Assembly (NCBI RefSeq): GCF_020514115.1
Contig: NZ_VTKZ01000006.1
Location: forward strand, 1-64,000
Reading direction: 5' to 3'
Source of the DNA: Synechococcus sp. MU1642
Lineage (GTDB): Bacteria; Cyanobacteriota; Cyanobacteriia; PCC-6307; Cyanobiaceae
DNA: 64,000 bases
In this document: one piece after another, positions 10,648-20,154 of the stretch
Layout of the letters: every line of letters begins with the position of its first letter
Numbering within the stretch: position 1 is the first letter of the stretch
The notes under the pieces: generated by a model
The model's database searches: none
What the model saw: only the letters and a program-made list of their open reading frames with translations
What the model was told of the DNA's origin: nothing
Position numbers and translations under genes: made by a program

Positions 10648-11724
10648 TTAGGGCCCTCTGGGGCCCTTTTTTTCTTCCTGTTGAACGGCAGCGGCGACCC
10701 ACTCTGCGGTGCCAGGCGTGAGCAAAACGCCGTTGCGGTAGTGCCCACTAGCAAGGATCAACCCAGGTTGCAGCTCCTCCAGCAGAGGGGCCGGTCGATC
10801 CACGGGCCGGGCTCGCAGTCCGCTCCAATGGCCAACCACCGTGGCTGAGCTCAGCCATTCCGGTGCCCGCTCATTCAGGCTGCGCATCAGGGTCAGAGGA
10901 TCCTCTGAAGCGCGATTGCCCGGTTCCACGGTGGCTCCGAGCAGTAACCGTCCGGGTGCGGTGGGAATCAGGTTGAAGCCCTGATCCACCAGCACCGAGG
11001 GCCAGTTGCTCCACGCCTTCGGACCAGTTGTTAATTGGAGTGACAGGGCTTGGCCCAACACCGCTGTCATCGCTCGGGCATGGCCCAGGGGTTTCAGTAA
11101 GGCATCCGAGCACAGTGCTGTGGAGATGATCACAAGGTCGTGAACGGAGTTGTCTCCGTCGGCTCGATGCACATGCCAGTAGTTGTCGTTGCGCTCCAGA
11201 CGGACTACCGCCGTGGCATTCAGCGCCACACTTTGCTCTGCTAGCGCCTGCCGCAGGGCCAGTTGCAGCAGCAGTGGATCCACCCGACCGTCGTGACGCG
11301 AGTAGAGGCCACCGTGGTTGGCCGTCGGCCAGACCGCTGCTAGGTCGGTGTTGGACACCATGTGCAGTCCCAGGTCAACACGTTGTGCGGCCAGCGACTC
11401 CATCCGCCCAGCCGCTCGTTCATCCTCGGCGATTTGCAGTAGGCCTTGGTGGAGCTTGAGATCAGGCTGGTGAGCCTGAAGCGTTTCGATCCACTGGGGC
11501 CAGAGCTCCATGCTCCGGCGGCGCAGCCTCCAGCCCCGTCCGCTGCTGCGGCGAAAGATGTGTCCCATCAGCACTCCGAGGGATGCCGATGTTCCACTCA
11601 AATCGTTTGCTGATCCCTGGCGATGAACGGGCTTGTTCAGGCGAGGGTCGTAAACAGAAACAGCATGCCCTTGCTGGGCTAGATGCCAGGCGGTGCCGAG
11701 GCCGATGGCCCCGGCACCAATCAC
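10648..11724 (-). CDS. FAD-dependent amino-acid oxidase-like protein (DAO/ThiO family)
   Basis: A 358-aa flavoenzyme that starts with the FAD-binding dinucleotide fold IGAGAIGLGTAWHLAQQGH and ends with the DAO-type SGHYRNGVLLTPGTAEWV motif. That motif closes the FAD site in glycine oxidase and D-amino-acid dehydrogenases. ThiO-like glycine oxidase (making the iminoglycine needed for thiamin) is one reading, and a more general D-amino-acid oxidase is another. The GTG at 11724 truncates the first beta strand by about three residues. The frame is open through L-S-R-S-V-G upstream, so a CTG start at 11742 overlapping psbQ is possible. It converges on dnaK and follows psbQ by 14 bases. Confidence 0.8.
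   Translation of the reverse strand: MIGAGAIGLGTAWHLAQQGHAVSVYDPRLNKPVHRQGSANDLSGTSASLGVLMGHIFRRSSGRGWRLRRRSMELWPQWIETLQAHQPDLKLHQGLLQIAEDERAAGRMESLAAQRVDLGLHMVSNTDLAAVWPTANHGGLYSRHDGRVDPLLLQLALRQALAEQSVALNATAVVRLERNDNYWHVHRADGDNSVHDLVIISTALCSDALLKPLGHARAMTAVLGQALSLQLTTGPKAWSNWPSVLVDQGFNLIPTAPGRLLLGATVEPGNRASEDPLTLMRSLNERAPEWLSSATVVGHWSGLRARPVDRPAPLLEELQPGLILASGHYRNGVLLTPGTAEWVAAAVQQEEKKGPRGP
10650..10673 (+). terminator. Rho-independent terminator of dnaK
   Basis: The arms AGGGCCC (10650-10656) and GGGCCCT (10661-10667) flank a four-base loop and are followed by a run of seven T. The structure starts 22 bases after the dnaK stop. It coincides with the last codons of the converging flavoenzyme gene. 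Confidence 0.88.
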
Positions 11725-11738
11725 TCCAACGGAGCGGC

Positions 11739-12188
11739 TCAGCTGAAGGCCTCAGCAGGGATCAGATCGCTGTAAGCATCGAATCCGGCAGCTACCGCGC
11801 TGTAGGACTTCTGCATGCGGCTGAAGTCCTGCAGGCGTGCCGCTTCATCCAGATCAGCCAGAGCTTCTTTCAAGGAGCGGGCCACCTTGGTGGCCTCTTT
11901 GCGCTCGCTCTTGTCAAGGCGCTGATTGATGTAGAGCATTTCCCGGCTCACTTCCTGCATGGGGCCATGCAGAAGGTTGCGAGTGAAGACCCAATCCTTT
12001 TCACTCACCAGCCGGGCCAGATCAGGGAGACGGGATTTTGCGTCATCAAATGCTGCGGCTTGGCGGCGGATCACGCCCAGATCGTTAGGACTGATTCCGG
12101 CAGCATTGACAGCAGCCGGGGCCATCAGACCCAGGCTCAAAGCGACGCAGAGGCAGAACGCGGCAAGGCGGCTCAGAGCCTTCAGCAT
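11739..12188 (-). CDS. psbQ: Photosystem II protein PsbQ (CyanoQ)
   Basis: An extrinsic lumenal subunit that stabilises photosystem II. The ATG at 12188 gives a 149-residue precursor with a hydrophobic signal (LKALSRLAAFCLCVALSLGL, ending near AVNAA). The mature part carries the PsbQ pattern DWVFTRNLLHGPMQEVSREM and a four-helix-type rest ending in FDAYSDLIPAEAFS. Cysteines in the signal could act as a lipobox, since CyanoQ is a lipoprotein in other cyanobacteria, but an AxA-type cleavage site is also present. It is divergent from purU and 14 bases upstream of the flavoenzyme. Confidence 0.88.
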   Translation of the reverse strand: MLKALSRLAAFCLCVALSLGLMAPAAVNAAGISPNDLGVIRRQAAAFDDAKSRLPDLARLVSEKDWVFTRNLLHGPMQEVSREMLYINQRLDKSERKEATKVARSLKEALADLDEAARLQDFSRMQKSYSAVAAGFDAYSDLIPAEAFS

Positions 12189-12262
12189 GGTGATTGAAAA
12201 TTTCCCTGCGACTTTAACCAGCACCTCCTGCGCGGGAGAATTTTGTTTTTCAAAGCGTTGTT

Positions 12263-13117
12263 GTGAGTGACGCCACGGTCATCCTCCAGATGATCTGCCC
12301 CGATCGGCCGGGCCTGGTCAGCGAATTGGCGGGTTGGGTAGCAGCCAACGGCGGCAGCATTCGTCATGCCGATCACCACACGGACGCGGGAGCTGGGTTG
12401 TTTCTCAGCAGGATTGAGTGGCAGTTCCAGGGATTCGGCATACCCCGGGATGTGCTTCCTGAAGCAGCTCAGGCTCTGGGACAGCGGCTTGGTGGGGAGG
12501 CGCAGCTCCACTTCTCAGACGACTTGCCCCGCGTGGCGATTTTCGCCAGCAAGCAGAGCCACTCCCTGCAGGACTTGCTCTGGCGGGTTCAAAGCGGGGA
12601 GCTGCCGATGCAGGTTCCCCTGGTCATCGCCAACCATCCGGATTTGGAACCCCTGTGTGCGTCGTTTGAGGTTCCCTTTGTTTGTGTTCCCGTCAGCCGG
12701 GACACCAAGGCGGAAGCGGAGCAGCGGATGCTGCAGCTGCTTGAGGAGAACAAGGTTGAACTTGCGGTTCTGGCCAAATACATGCAGGTGTTGAGTAGTG
12801 ATTTCCTCGAGCGCTTCCCCCAGGTGATCAACATTCACCATTCGTTTCTGCCAGCGTTCAAGGGCGCCCAGCCGTACCACCGCGCCTGGGACCGTGGGGT
12901 CAAGCTCATCGGCGCTACAGCCCACTACGTCACTGAAGATCTGGATGACGGACCGATCATTGAGCAAACCACCGTTCCCGTCAGCCACCGGGACGAGGTG
13001 GAGGATTTGATCCGTAAGGGCCGTGACACAGAACGCCTTGCCTTGGCGCGGGCCCTTCGTCTGCATCTGCGCCGTCAGGTGATGGTGTATCGCGGACGTA
13101 CGGCCGTGTTTGCATGA
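12263..13117 (+). CDS. purU: Formyltetrahydrofolate deformylase
   Basis: PurU hydrolyses 10-formyl-THF to formate and THF, balancing one-carbon pools. The 284-residue protein has an N-terminal ACT domain (residues 5-85, starting ILQMICPDRPGLVSELAGW) and a C-terminal formyltransferase domain. Catalytic features are NIHHSFLPAFKGA (histidine) and TEDLDDGPIIEQ (aspartate). The GTG at 12263 is the first start in frame. Its end overlaps the next gene by four bases (ATGA), which implies coupled translation. Confidence 0.94.
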   Translation: MSDATVILQMICPDRPGLVSELAGWVAANGGSIRHADHHTDAGAGLFLSRIEWQFQGFGIPRDVLPEAAQALGQRLGGEAQLHFSDDLPRVAIFASKQSHSLQDLLWRVQSGELPMQVPLVIANHPDLEPLCASFEVPFVCVPVSRDTKAEAEQRMLQLLEENKVELAVLAKYMQVLSSDFLERFPQVINIHHSFLPAFKGAQPYHRAWDRGVKLIGATAHYVTEDLDDGPIIEQTTVPVSHRDEVEDLIRKGRDTERLALARALRLHLRRQVMVYRGRTAVFA

Positions 13118-14394
13118 CGGTAGGTCTGTACGCATGGCTGAGGGGCGAGTGTCCGGCCGCCTCTTCCCCTTGGGGTTGGTGCCTGTTTCAGCTCGGACTG
13201 CTGTTGCTTCCCTCGTCAGTGTTGCTGGCCAGCTTGCTATTTGTGCCGGCCTTGGTCCTGGGCAGCCTCCGTCGTGAATGCGCCTACTGGCGTGACCGCT
13301 GGAACTGGCCGCTCCTGGTGGCTGGCGGGCTCATGTTGCTCGGCTGTTTCAGCGCCTTGCGTGCTGATCTGGCTTGGGCAGGTCTGGCCAATTGGCTGCC
13401 TTTCTTTTGGGGGTTCTGGGGGTTCCAGCCCTATGTGGCGGAGGCTGGGGCACGCCGCCGTGCGGCGCTTTGGATGGTGGCGGGCACCGTGCCTGTGGTG
13501 GTGACTGGTTTGGGTCAGTTGTGGTTGGGTTGGCAGGGGCCCTGGCAGTCCCTGGGTGGCCTGGTGATCTGGTTCATGGCTCCTGGAGGCGAGCCGGAGG
13601 GCCGGCTGTCGGGTCTGTTCGATTACGCCAACATCGCCGCGGCCTGGTTGGCGCTGGTATGGCCGTTGATGCTGGCGGCCCTGGTGCAACCCGGACTCGA
13701 TCGCCGTCGTCGGAGTGTGGTGCTGATCCTGGCTGTCGCTTTGGTGACGGCTCTCGTGCTTACGGAGTCCCGCAACGGTTGGGGCGCGTTGGTGCTGGTG
13801 GTGCCCCTGGTGCTTGGGCCGGTGAGTTGGCCCTGGTTGCTGCCTCTGTTGGCCCTTGGATTGATCCCTGTTCTGCTGGCGGTGTTGCCCGGTGTCCCGG
13901 AGCTTCTCCAGGACCCCGCTCGGGCGTTGGTTCCCGAGTCGGTCTGGTCACGGCTCAGTGACAGCCGCTATGCCGGGGAGCGTGCCCTGGCTTCCACTCG
14001 TCTCAGTCAGTGGGGTTTTGCTTTGCAGTTGATCACTGAACGGCCATGGCTGGGCTGGGGTGCTGCGGCTTTTTCCGTGCTGTACCTCTTGCGCACGGAC
14101 AAATGGCATGGCCATTCCCACAACCTGCCGTTGGAGCTGGCGGTCAGCAGTGGGGTGCCGGCGGCGCTTGCGCTGGTGGTTCTGGTGCTGGCGTTGATGA
14201 TCGTCTCCTTGCGCTGCAGCCGCATGGGTTTGTTTGATCGCGCCTGGTGGGCTGCGGTGCTTGTTCTGGTGGTGCTTCACGGCACCGACATGCCTTTCTT
14301 TGACAGCCGCTTGAACATTGCCGGTTGGATTCTGATAGCCGGACTGCGCAGTCGGATTCGGCAAACTGAGACGCCAGCGGTCAGCCCAGGCTGA
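13114..14394 (+). CDS. O-antigen ligase/polymerase-like membrane protein
   Basis: A 426-aa protein with about ten to twelve transmembrane segments. A periplasmic loop near residues 160-180 holds GLFDYANIAAAWLA. ESRNGWGAL lies near residue 218 and HSHNLPLELAVSSG near residue 332, the latter matching the H-x-H-N-x-x-L motif of the Wzy/WaaL/O-antigen-ligase family. Members join or polymerise undecaprenyl-linked glycans at the outer face of the plasma membrane, which fits a cyanobacterial surface polysaccharide role. It overlaps purU by four bases and converges on the radical-SAM gene with a 14-base overlap. The substrate is unknown. Confidence 0.8.
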   Translation: MTVGLYAWLRGECPAASSPWGWCLFQLGLLLLPSSVLLASLLFVPALVLGSLRRECAYWRDRWNWPLLVAGGLMLLGCFSALRADLAWAGLANWLPFFWGFWGFQPYVAEAGARRRAALWMVAGTVPVVVTGLGQLWLGWQGPWQSLGGLVIWFMAPGGEPEGRLSGLFDYANIAAAWLALVWPLMLAALVQPGLDRRRRSVVLILAVALVTALVLTESRNGWGALVLVVPLVLGPVSWPWLLPLLALGLIPVLLAVLPGVPELLQDPARALVPESVWSRLSDSRYAGERALASTRLSQWGFALQLITERPWLGWGAAAFSVLYLLRTDKWHGHSHNLPLELAVSSGVPAALALVVLVLALMIVSLRCSRMGLFDRAWWAAVLVLVVLHGTDMPFFDSRLNIAGWILIAGLRSRIRQTETPAVSPG

Positions 14395-15985
14395 GGGCCT
14401 GTTGGTGGTGCTCCTGCAGCTTCTCCTGGCTCAAGGGGCCATCGAGATGGCCCCAGGGCAAGACCGTGTCAGAGGCCCATTGGTCGTGCACCACGCTTTC
14501 CCAACTGGGAGGCAGTGGCAAGACCACTCCCGCGCTGCGGGCTTCAGGGAGTTCACCAGCCAGGGCGGCTCTGTAGGCCTTCTTCCAACCCCCCAGGCTT
14601 TCCTGCGAGCCGCGCACCGCTGCGATTACGGGGGCCAGGCGCCGGTCGCTCCGAGACAGCAGGGCCTGAATCACGCTCCAGCCATAGCTTTCCGGGCGCA
14701 GATCAATGCCTTTGGGTTTGAGACGTTTCGCCAGCAACTTCAGGCGTTTTTCCGCTTCGGGGCGTACCCCTTGCCATTGGAACGGGGTGTGCGCTTTGGG
14801 CACGAATGTGCTCACACCCAGGGTGAAGCGCAGGCCGGGGGTGGCTTTCTTAACGCTCAGCAGCAGTGCTGCGGTGCTTTCCACATCGTCGTTGTTTTCG
14901 CAGGGGAGTCCAACCATTCCGTAGAGCTTGAGGGCCTTCAGTCCGCCTTGCTTGGCATGGCGGGCGGCTGCTTCGATTTCCTCAGTGCTGAGTTTTTTGT
15001 TGACCACGCGGCGCATGCGCTCGCTGCCGCTCTCGATGGCGATGGTGAGGGATTTGCTGCCTCGCCCTGCCAACACAGCCGCCAGCTCTGGAGTGACCGT
15101 TGCGGCCCGCACGGAACTAACGCTGACGCGGAGGTCATCGAAGCGGTCTTGGGCCAGCCACTGGAGCAGATCGCTGAACTGGGGGTGCTGTGTCACGGAT
15201 GCCCCCAGCAGACCGAGGCGTTTAGTGGCTGTAAGGCCTTTCTCCACCGCTGGGATCAGCCCGTCATCCAATGATGGTGTTCGGAACGGCAGGGTCAGAT
15301 AGCTGGCCAGGCAGAAGCGGCACAGTTCCGGGCAGCTGCGCACCACTTCAACCATGTGGATGTCGGGCCACGCCGCTTCCGGGGTGATGACCGTTGAGTG
15401 GCTGAGGCTATTGCCGCGCCAGGTCTGTTTGGCCACCCGCTCCGGCAGGGTTGCGTCCACCGGTGTCACCCCCAGCAGGGTGCCATCCGCTGCATAGCGG
15501 GGTGCATGGAGCTCCGGCACATAGATCCCCGGCACTCGGGCCAGATGCTGCAGTTGTTCGGCTCGGGGTTGGCCCTTCACGCTCTGGAGAGCATCGATGA
15601 AGGCGGGCAGCAGGTCTTCGCCATCGCCTAGCAGCACTACATCAAAAAACGGTGCAAGGGGCTCTGGATTGGCGGTGAGCACAGGTCCGCCACCAAACAC
15701 GATCGGATGGTCGTTCGTGCGCGTGTGGCTCCAGATCGGGATTCGCTGCTGCTCCAGCAGATCGAGCAGGACCGGTCCGTCGAGTTCCCAGCTCAGAGAA
15801 AGCCCAAACAGGTCGCAGTGTCGGTGGGGTGGATCCCCCTGATCAGTGAACAGACGGCGCACGTCAACATCGGACCGCATCGCCAGGGTGGACCAGACGA
15901 TCTGATAACCAAGGCTGGTAATTCCCACCGTGTAAGTGCTGGGGAAGGCCAGGACAGTGCGTAGGGCTCCGGGCTCCGGCGTCAC
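14381..15985 (-). CDS. B12-binding-domain radical SAM protein
   Basis: 534 residues. The N-terminal ~190 residues have a B12-binding-like Rossmann layout (FGLSLSWEL, FGGGPVLTANPEP, LLGDGEDLLPAF). The central barrel carries CPELCRFC (C-x3-C-x2-C), which binds the 4Fe-4S cluster that cleaves S-adenosylmethionine, followed by IAIESGSERMR and KLYGMVGLP. The C-terminus has FVPKAHTPFQW, typical of this uncharacterised family. The GTG at 15985 is used. The frame is open upstream with a plausible L-L-F-D-P-V, so the start may be earlier. The reaction is unknown. Confidence 0.85.
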   Translation of the reverse strand: MTPEPGALRTVLAFPSTYTVGITSLGYQIVWSTLAMRSDVDVRRLFTDQGDPPHRHCDLFGLSLSWELDGPVLLDLLEQQRIPIWSHTRTNDHPIVFGGGPVLTANPEPLAPFFDVVLLGDGEDLLPAFIDALQSVKGQPRAEQLQHLARVPGIYVPELHAPRYAADGTLLGVTPVDATLPERVAKQTWRGNSLSHSTVITPEAAWPDIHMVEVVRSCPELCRFCLASYLTLPFRTPSLDDGLIPAVEKGLTATKRLGLLGASVTQHPQFSDLLQWLAQDRFDDLRVSVSSVRAATVTPELAAVLAGRGSKSLTIAIESGSERMRRVVNKKLSTEEIEAAARHAKQGGLKALKLYGMVGLPCENNDDVESTAALLLSVKKATPGLRFTLGVSTFVPKAHTPFQWQGVRPEAEKRLKLLAKRLKPKGIDLRPESYGWSVIQALLSRSDRRLAPVIAAVRGSQESLGGWKKAYRAALAGELPEARSAGVVLPLPPSWESVVHDQWASDTVLPWGHLDGPLSQEKLQEHHQQALSLG

Positions 15986-16011
15986 CGGATCAAATAACAG
16001 CGTTTCCTGGT

Positions 16012-17457
16012 TCAGCTGGGGCCTCCTGTTGGGCCTGATGGCGGGGTTGGCGGCGTGAACGGACGTCTGTAGCGGTTGAGCTTCATCGCCATCCGATCTT
16101 CCGAGTCGAGTTCCATGCCCATCTGACGTTCGTAGATCGAGTGGGGGTGGAATAGTCGGGCGATGACGAAGCTGGTGAGGCAGGCCACCAGGATCGGCTT
16201 GAGGATCAGCAGATCCTTGGTGAGGGCAAATGCAAGGAACATCGCCGAGATCGGTGTGCGGGAACAGCCGGCAACGAAGGCGCCCATGCCCGCGAAGACA
16301 TAGGTGGTGGGCACATGGCCGGTGAGGGCCTCAACGCCACTACCACAGGCCAATCCAATGGCCCCTCCCAGCGTTAGCATTGGCATGAACAGTCCCCCTG
16401 GAGCTCCCGAGCCCGCCGCCAGACCGGTGCTGAAGAAAAGCATCACAAAGCTGGCAAGGGCCAGGCTGATGTCGGCCTTGCCAGCTCCGATCAGGTGCTT
16501 CAGTTCGCTGGGGTTATGGAAGGCATCCGGCAGGGCTGCATAGACGCAGCCCAGCACGAGCCCGCTCAAGGTCATGCGCAGGATCAGTCGGTCTCCGAAC
16601 CAACGGTTGCCCTGCCGCTGCATGGTGAGCACGTAGCGGGTGTACAGCTCCGCCAGCACGCCGATCACCACACCGAGAGCGACCAGATACAGCAGATCGA
16701 CAGGCAGGAAGCGCACCAGGGGGGTGTATTCCCGTTCCAGTTGAAATCCGATGGTGCTGTTGAGCCCGCCGCCCCCGGGGTTGAGACCAAGAAAGCCGAG
16801 CACATCCGCCAGGGTGTCGGCCGAGAAGGTGGTGATGATCACCAGCAGCAGCACCACGGGCCTGGCGGAGTGGAGCAGCTCCTCGATCGCGTAGATGAAT
16901 CCACCGATCGGAGCGCTGAACACTGCGGCAATACCGGCACCGCCACCGGCGGCCACGATCACCCGGCGAAAGGCCACCGGTGCCCGCAGCCAGCGGGACA
17001 TCTGCCAGGCCACGGACCCGCCCATCTGAACGGCGGGGCCTTCCGGACCCAGGGGGAAACCTGAGCCGATCGCAATGATGCCTGCCACCAGTTTTACCAG
17101 GCCCACCCGAAGCCCCATCGGAACAGAACGGTGCCGCAGGAAACCCATGATGTGGGTGATCCCGGCTCCGCCAGCGGCCGGAGATAGGTTGCTAATCAAC
17201 CAGGCCGAGACCATCCCGCCGAGGGCGCCGAGGGCGGGGAGTACCACCCAGGCTGGAAACTCATCGAGCAAATCGAGCCGCCAATCCCGCAGCAGGTTGA
17301 TGCCGCTGGTGAAGAGCAGACCGGTGATGGCGGCCCCAAGGCCCGTGAGCGCCAGAGCCAAAACCACCACCAGCCAGCGGCGTTCCAACATCCTCCTGAT
17401 GCTCCGGCTGGAGCCCAGGAGGTGGTGTCGTTGTTTGGGTTCGCTTAGTGCTGGCAC
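16012..17457 (-). CDS. ClC-family chloride channel/antiporter
   Basis: 481 residues with a ClC architecture of about 16 helices. Selectivity-filter motifs are GSGFPLGPEGPAVQMGG near residue 131 (the usual GREGP is GPEGP, but the gating glutamate is kept), FSAPIGGFIYAIEELL near residue 178 and GAPGGLFMPMLTLGG. Both the external gating glutamate and the internal IEE glutamate are present, so an H+/Cl- antiporter is more likely than a passive channel. The ATG at 17457 is used. A basic N-terminal tail and a short proline-rich tail flank the core, with no CBS domains. It follows acnB by 18 bases. Confidence 0.92.
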   Translation of the reverse strand: MPALSEPKQRHHLLGSSRSIRRMLERRWLVVVLALALTGLGAAITGLLFTSGINLLRDWRLDLLDEFPAWVVLPALGALGGMVSAWLISNLSPAAGGAGITHIMGFLRHRSVPMGLRVGLVKLVAGIIAIGSGFPLGPEGPAVQMGGSVAWQMSRWLRAPVAFRRVIVAAGGGAGIAAVFSAPIGGFIYAIEELLHSARPVVLLLVIITTFSADTLADVLGFLGLNPGGGGLNSTIGFQLEREYTPLVRFLPVDLLYLVALGVVIGVLAELYTRYVLTMQRQGNRWFGDRLILRMTLSGLVLGCVYAALPDAFHNPSELKHLIGAGKADISLALASFVMLFFSTGLAAGSGAPGGLFMPMLTLGGAIGLACGSGVEALTGHVPTTYVFAGMGAFVAGCSRTPISAMFLAFALTKDLLILKPILVACLTSFVIARLFHPHSIYERQMGMELDSEDRMAMKLNRYRRPFTPPTPPSGPTGGPS

Positions 17458-17475
17458 AGATGAGGTGATCCCGGA

Positions 17476-20058
17476 TCAGGCCTGAGCCATAACGGTTGCT
17501 TCGTCGTCAGCACTGACCACCCGCCCCTGGTCTTCAAAGCCGCTGATCTGATCGAAGTTCAGGTAGCGGTAGAGCTCGTCGGAGAGGGGATCGATCTTTT
17601 CGGCCGCAATGCTTCGGTATTCGTCTGGAGTGGGGATGCGTCCCAGCTGGGCGCAGACGGCGGCCAGTTCGGCGCTGCCCAGGTACACCTGAGCACCTTT
17701 GCCCAGGCGGTTGTTGAAGTTGCGGGTGCTGGTGGAGAACACGGTGGTGTTGTCCTCCACGCGGGCCTGGTTGCCCATGCAAAGGGAGCAACCCGGCATC
17801 TCCATGCGGGACCCGGCGGCTTCGAAGGTGGCGTAGTAGCCCTCCTCTTTGAGGGTCTCCTCGTCCATTCGCGTTGGGGGGCAGACCCAGAGGCGCGCCG
17901 TGTTCTGGCCGGCGCCTTCCAGCACCTTGGCCGCGGCGCGGTAATGGCCGATGTTTGTCATGCATGAGCCGATGAACACCTCCTGCACAGGGTCACCAGC
18001 CACCTCGCTCAGCAGCTTCACGTTGTCGGGGTCGTTGGGGCAGGCCACCACCGGTTCGGTGAGCTCGTCGAGGTTGATTTCCAGCACTTCCGCGTACTCA
18101 GCGTCAGCGTCAGCGCTCATCAGCTGCGGGTTCGCAAGCCAGGCCTCCATCTCCTTGATCCGGCGGGCCAGGGTGCGGGCGTCGCTGTAGCCGCGGGCGA
18201 TCATGTTTTTAAGTAGCGCCACGTTGCTGCGCAGGTATTCGCTCACCGTGTCTTCGGAGAGCTTGATTGTGCAGCCGGCGCAGGAGCGCTCGGCACTGGC
18301 ATCGGTGAGTTCGAAAGCCTGTTCCAGCTTTAGGTCGGGCAGACCTTCGATCTCCATGATCCGGCCATTGAACAGGTTTTTCTTGTTGGCCTTTTCAACG
18401 GTGAGCAGTCCTCGTTGAATGGCCACCCAAGGGATGGCGTTCACCACATCCCGGAGCGTGACTCCCGGTTGCAGGGATCCGCTGAAGCGCACCAGCACCG
18501 ATTCCGGCATATCCAACGGCATGGCGCCGATGGCGGCCGCAAAGGCCACAACCCCAGAGCCGCCTGGGAAAGAAATGCCGAGGGGGAAGCGGGTGTGGCT
18601 ATCGCCGCCGGTGCCGACGGTGTCGGGCAGAAGCATCCGGTTCAGCCAGCTGTGAATGATGCCGTCACCGGGCCGAAGGGCCACGCCACCGCGCTGGGCG
18701 AAGAAGTCGGGCAGTTCGTTCTGGGTCTGCAGATCCACCGGCTTCGGATAGGCGGCGGTGTGGCAGAAGCTCTGCATCACCAGGTCGGAGGAGAAGCCCA
18801 GGCAGGCCAGTTCCTTCATTTCGTCGCGCGTCATCGGGCCGGTGGTGTCCTGGGAGCCGACGGTGGTCATTAGCGGTTCGCAGCTGGTGCCGGGTCGGAC
18901 GCCCGCGAGACCGCAGGCCTTGCCCACCATCTTTTGCGCCAGGGTGAAGCCCTTACCGGTGTCTGCCGGGGCTGAGGGGCGGATGAACAGATCCGAAGGG
19001 GTGAGGCCAAGCTTGGCCCGCACCTTGTCGGTCAGGGCGCGACCGATCATCAGGGGGATGCGACCACCGGCCCGCACCTCGTCGCTGATCGTGGTGGGTT
19101 TCAGGTCGAACCGACTCACCACGCTGCCGTCCCGTTCGATTGTGCCGGCGTGGGGGCGAATGGTGATCACATCACCGGTGTTCAGTTCGGTGACATCGCA
19201 TTCGATCGGCAGGGCACCGGAGTCTTCAGCGGTGTTGAAAAAGATCGGGGCGATCTTGCCACCAAGGATCACGCCACCCGCTCGTTTGTTGGGCACATGG
19301 GGGATGTCATTGCCGGTGTGCCAGAGCACTGAATTGATGGCGCTCTTGCGCGAGCTGCCGGTGCCCACCACGTCGCCGATGTAAGCCACGGGATGGCCTT
19401 TTTCTTTCAGGGTCGCGATGGTCTTCAGGCCCTCTGGATCCCGGGTCTCGAGCATCGCAAGGGCATGGATGGGGATGTCCGGCCGGGTGGTGGCGTGGGT
19501 GGCCGGTGAAAGATCGTCCGTGTTGGTTTCGCCTTCGACCTTGAACACCGTCACGGTGATGCTTTCGGCTAGTTCAGGTTTGGAGGTGAACCACTCGGCA
19601 GCGGCCCAGCTGTCCACAACTTGCTTGGCAAAGCGGTTGTCCGCTGCCAGATCCATTACTTCGTTGAATGCGTCATAGACGAGCAGCGTTCGGCCGAGTC
19701 CCTCAGCAGCACAGCCAGCCAGTGCTGCGTCGGAGTTCTTCAGTAGCTCGATCAGGGCTGCGACGTTGTATCCACCCACCATCGTTCCCAGCAGGCGGGT
19801 GGCTTCCAGTGGTGACACCAGGGGGCTCTTGGCGTCTCCCTGAGCCACGGCGCTGAGCCAGGTGGCCTTCACATAAGCGGCTTCATCCACACCCGGGGGG
19901 ATCCGTTCGCTGAGCAGGTGCAGCAGGAATTTCTCCTCGCCGGCGGGAGGGTTCTGCAGCAGTTCCGTCAGTCCCTGGGTCTGCTCTGCGTTGAGCGGAA
20001 GAGCGGGAACGCCCTGGGCTTCCCGGGCGGTGGCCAGCTCGCGGTAAGCGCTCAGCAT
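17476..20058 (-). CDS. acnB: Bifunctional aconitate hydratase 2 (AcnB)
   Basis: Interconverts citrate and isocitrate through a 4Fe-4S cluster (cyanobacteria use it in 2-oxoglutarate supply for nitrogen assimilation). The ATG at 20058 gives [20 protein letters not shown] and 860 residues, matching AcnB-type enzymes of about 865. Order of parts is an N-terminal HEAT-like domain, the swivel domain ([15 protein letters not shown], then [18 protein letters not shown]) and the catalytic core with [31 protein letters not shown] and [14 protein letters not shown], which supply the cluster cysteines and arginines. The frame is open far upstream into DAHP synthase antisense, but that part is not coding. 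It diverges from DAHP synthase across 96 bases. Confidence 0.96.
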   Translation of the reverse strand: MLSAYRELATAREAQGVPALPLNAEQTQGLTELLQNPPAGEEKFLLHLLSERIPPGVDEAAYVKATWLSAVAQGDAKSPLVSPLEATRLLGTMVGGYNVAALIELLKNSDAALAGCAAEGLGRTLLVYDAFNEVMDLAADNRFAKQVVDSWAAAEWFTSKPELAESITVTVFKVEGETNTDDLSPATHATTRPDIPIHALAMLETRDPEGLKTIATLKEKGHPVAYIGDVVGTGSSRKSAINSVLWHTGNDIPHVPNKRAGGVILGGKIAPIFFNTAEDSGALPIECDVTELNTGDVITIRPHAGTIERDGSVVSRFDLKPTTISDEVRAGGRIPLMIGRALTDKVRAKLGLTPSDLFIRPSAPADTGKGFTLAQKMVGKACGLAGVRPGTSCEPLMTTVGSQDTTGPMTRDEMKELACLGFSSDLVMQSFCHTAAYPKPVDLQTQNELPDFFAQRGGVALRPGDGIIHSWLNRMLLPDTVGTGGDSHTRFPLGISFPGGSGVVAFAAAIGAMPLDMPESVLVRFSGSLQPGVTLRDVVNAIPWVAIQRGLLTVEKANKKNLFNGRIMEIEGLPDLKLEQAFELTDASAERSCAGCTIKLSEDTVSEYLRSNVALLKNMIARGYSDARTLARRIKEMEAWLANPQLMSADADAEYAEVLEINLDELTEPVVACPNDPDNVKLLSEVAGDPVQEVFIGSCMTNIGHYRAAAKVLEGAGQNTARLWVCPPTRMDEETLKEEGYYATFEAAGSRMEMPGCSLCMGNQARVEDNTTVFSTSTRNFNNRLGKGAQVYLGSAELAAVCAQLGRIPTPDEYRSIAAEKIDPLSDELYRYLNFDQISGFEDQGRVVSADDEATVMAQA

Positions 20059-20154
20059 TGAGATCTCTGTGCAGGGATGACCACCATTCTTCCGGACCGT
20101 GTCTGTTGCCAGTGAGCGGGGTGCGTAGCCTTGGTCGGAGTCTCGCGTCCAGTC

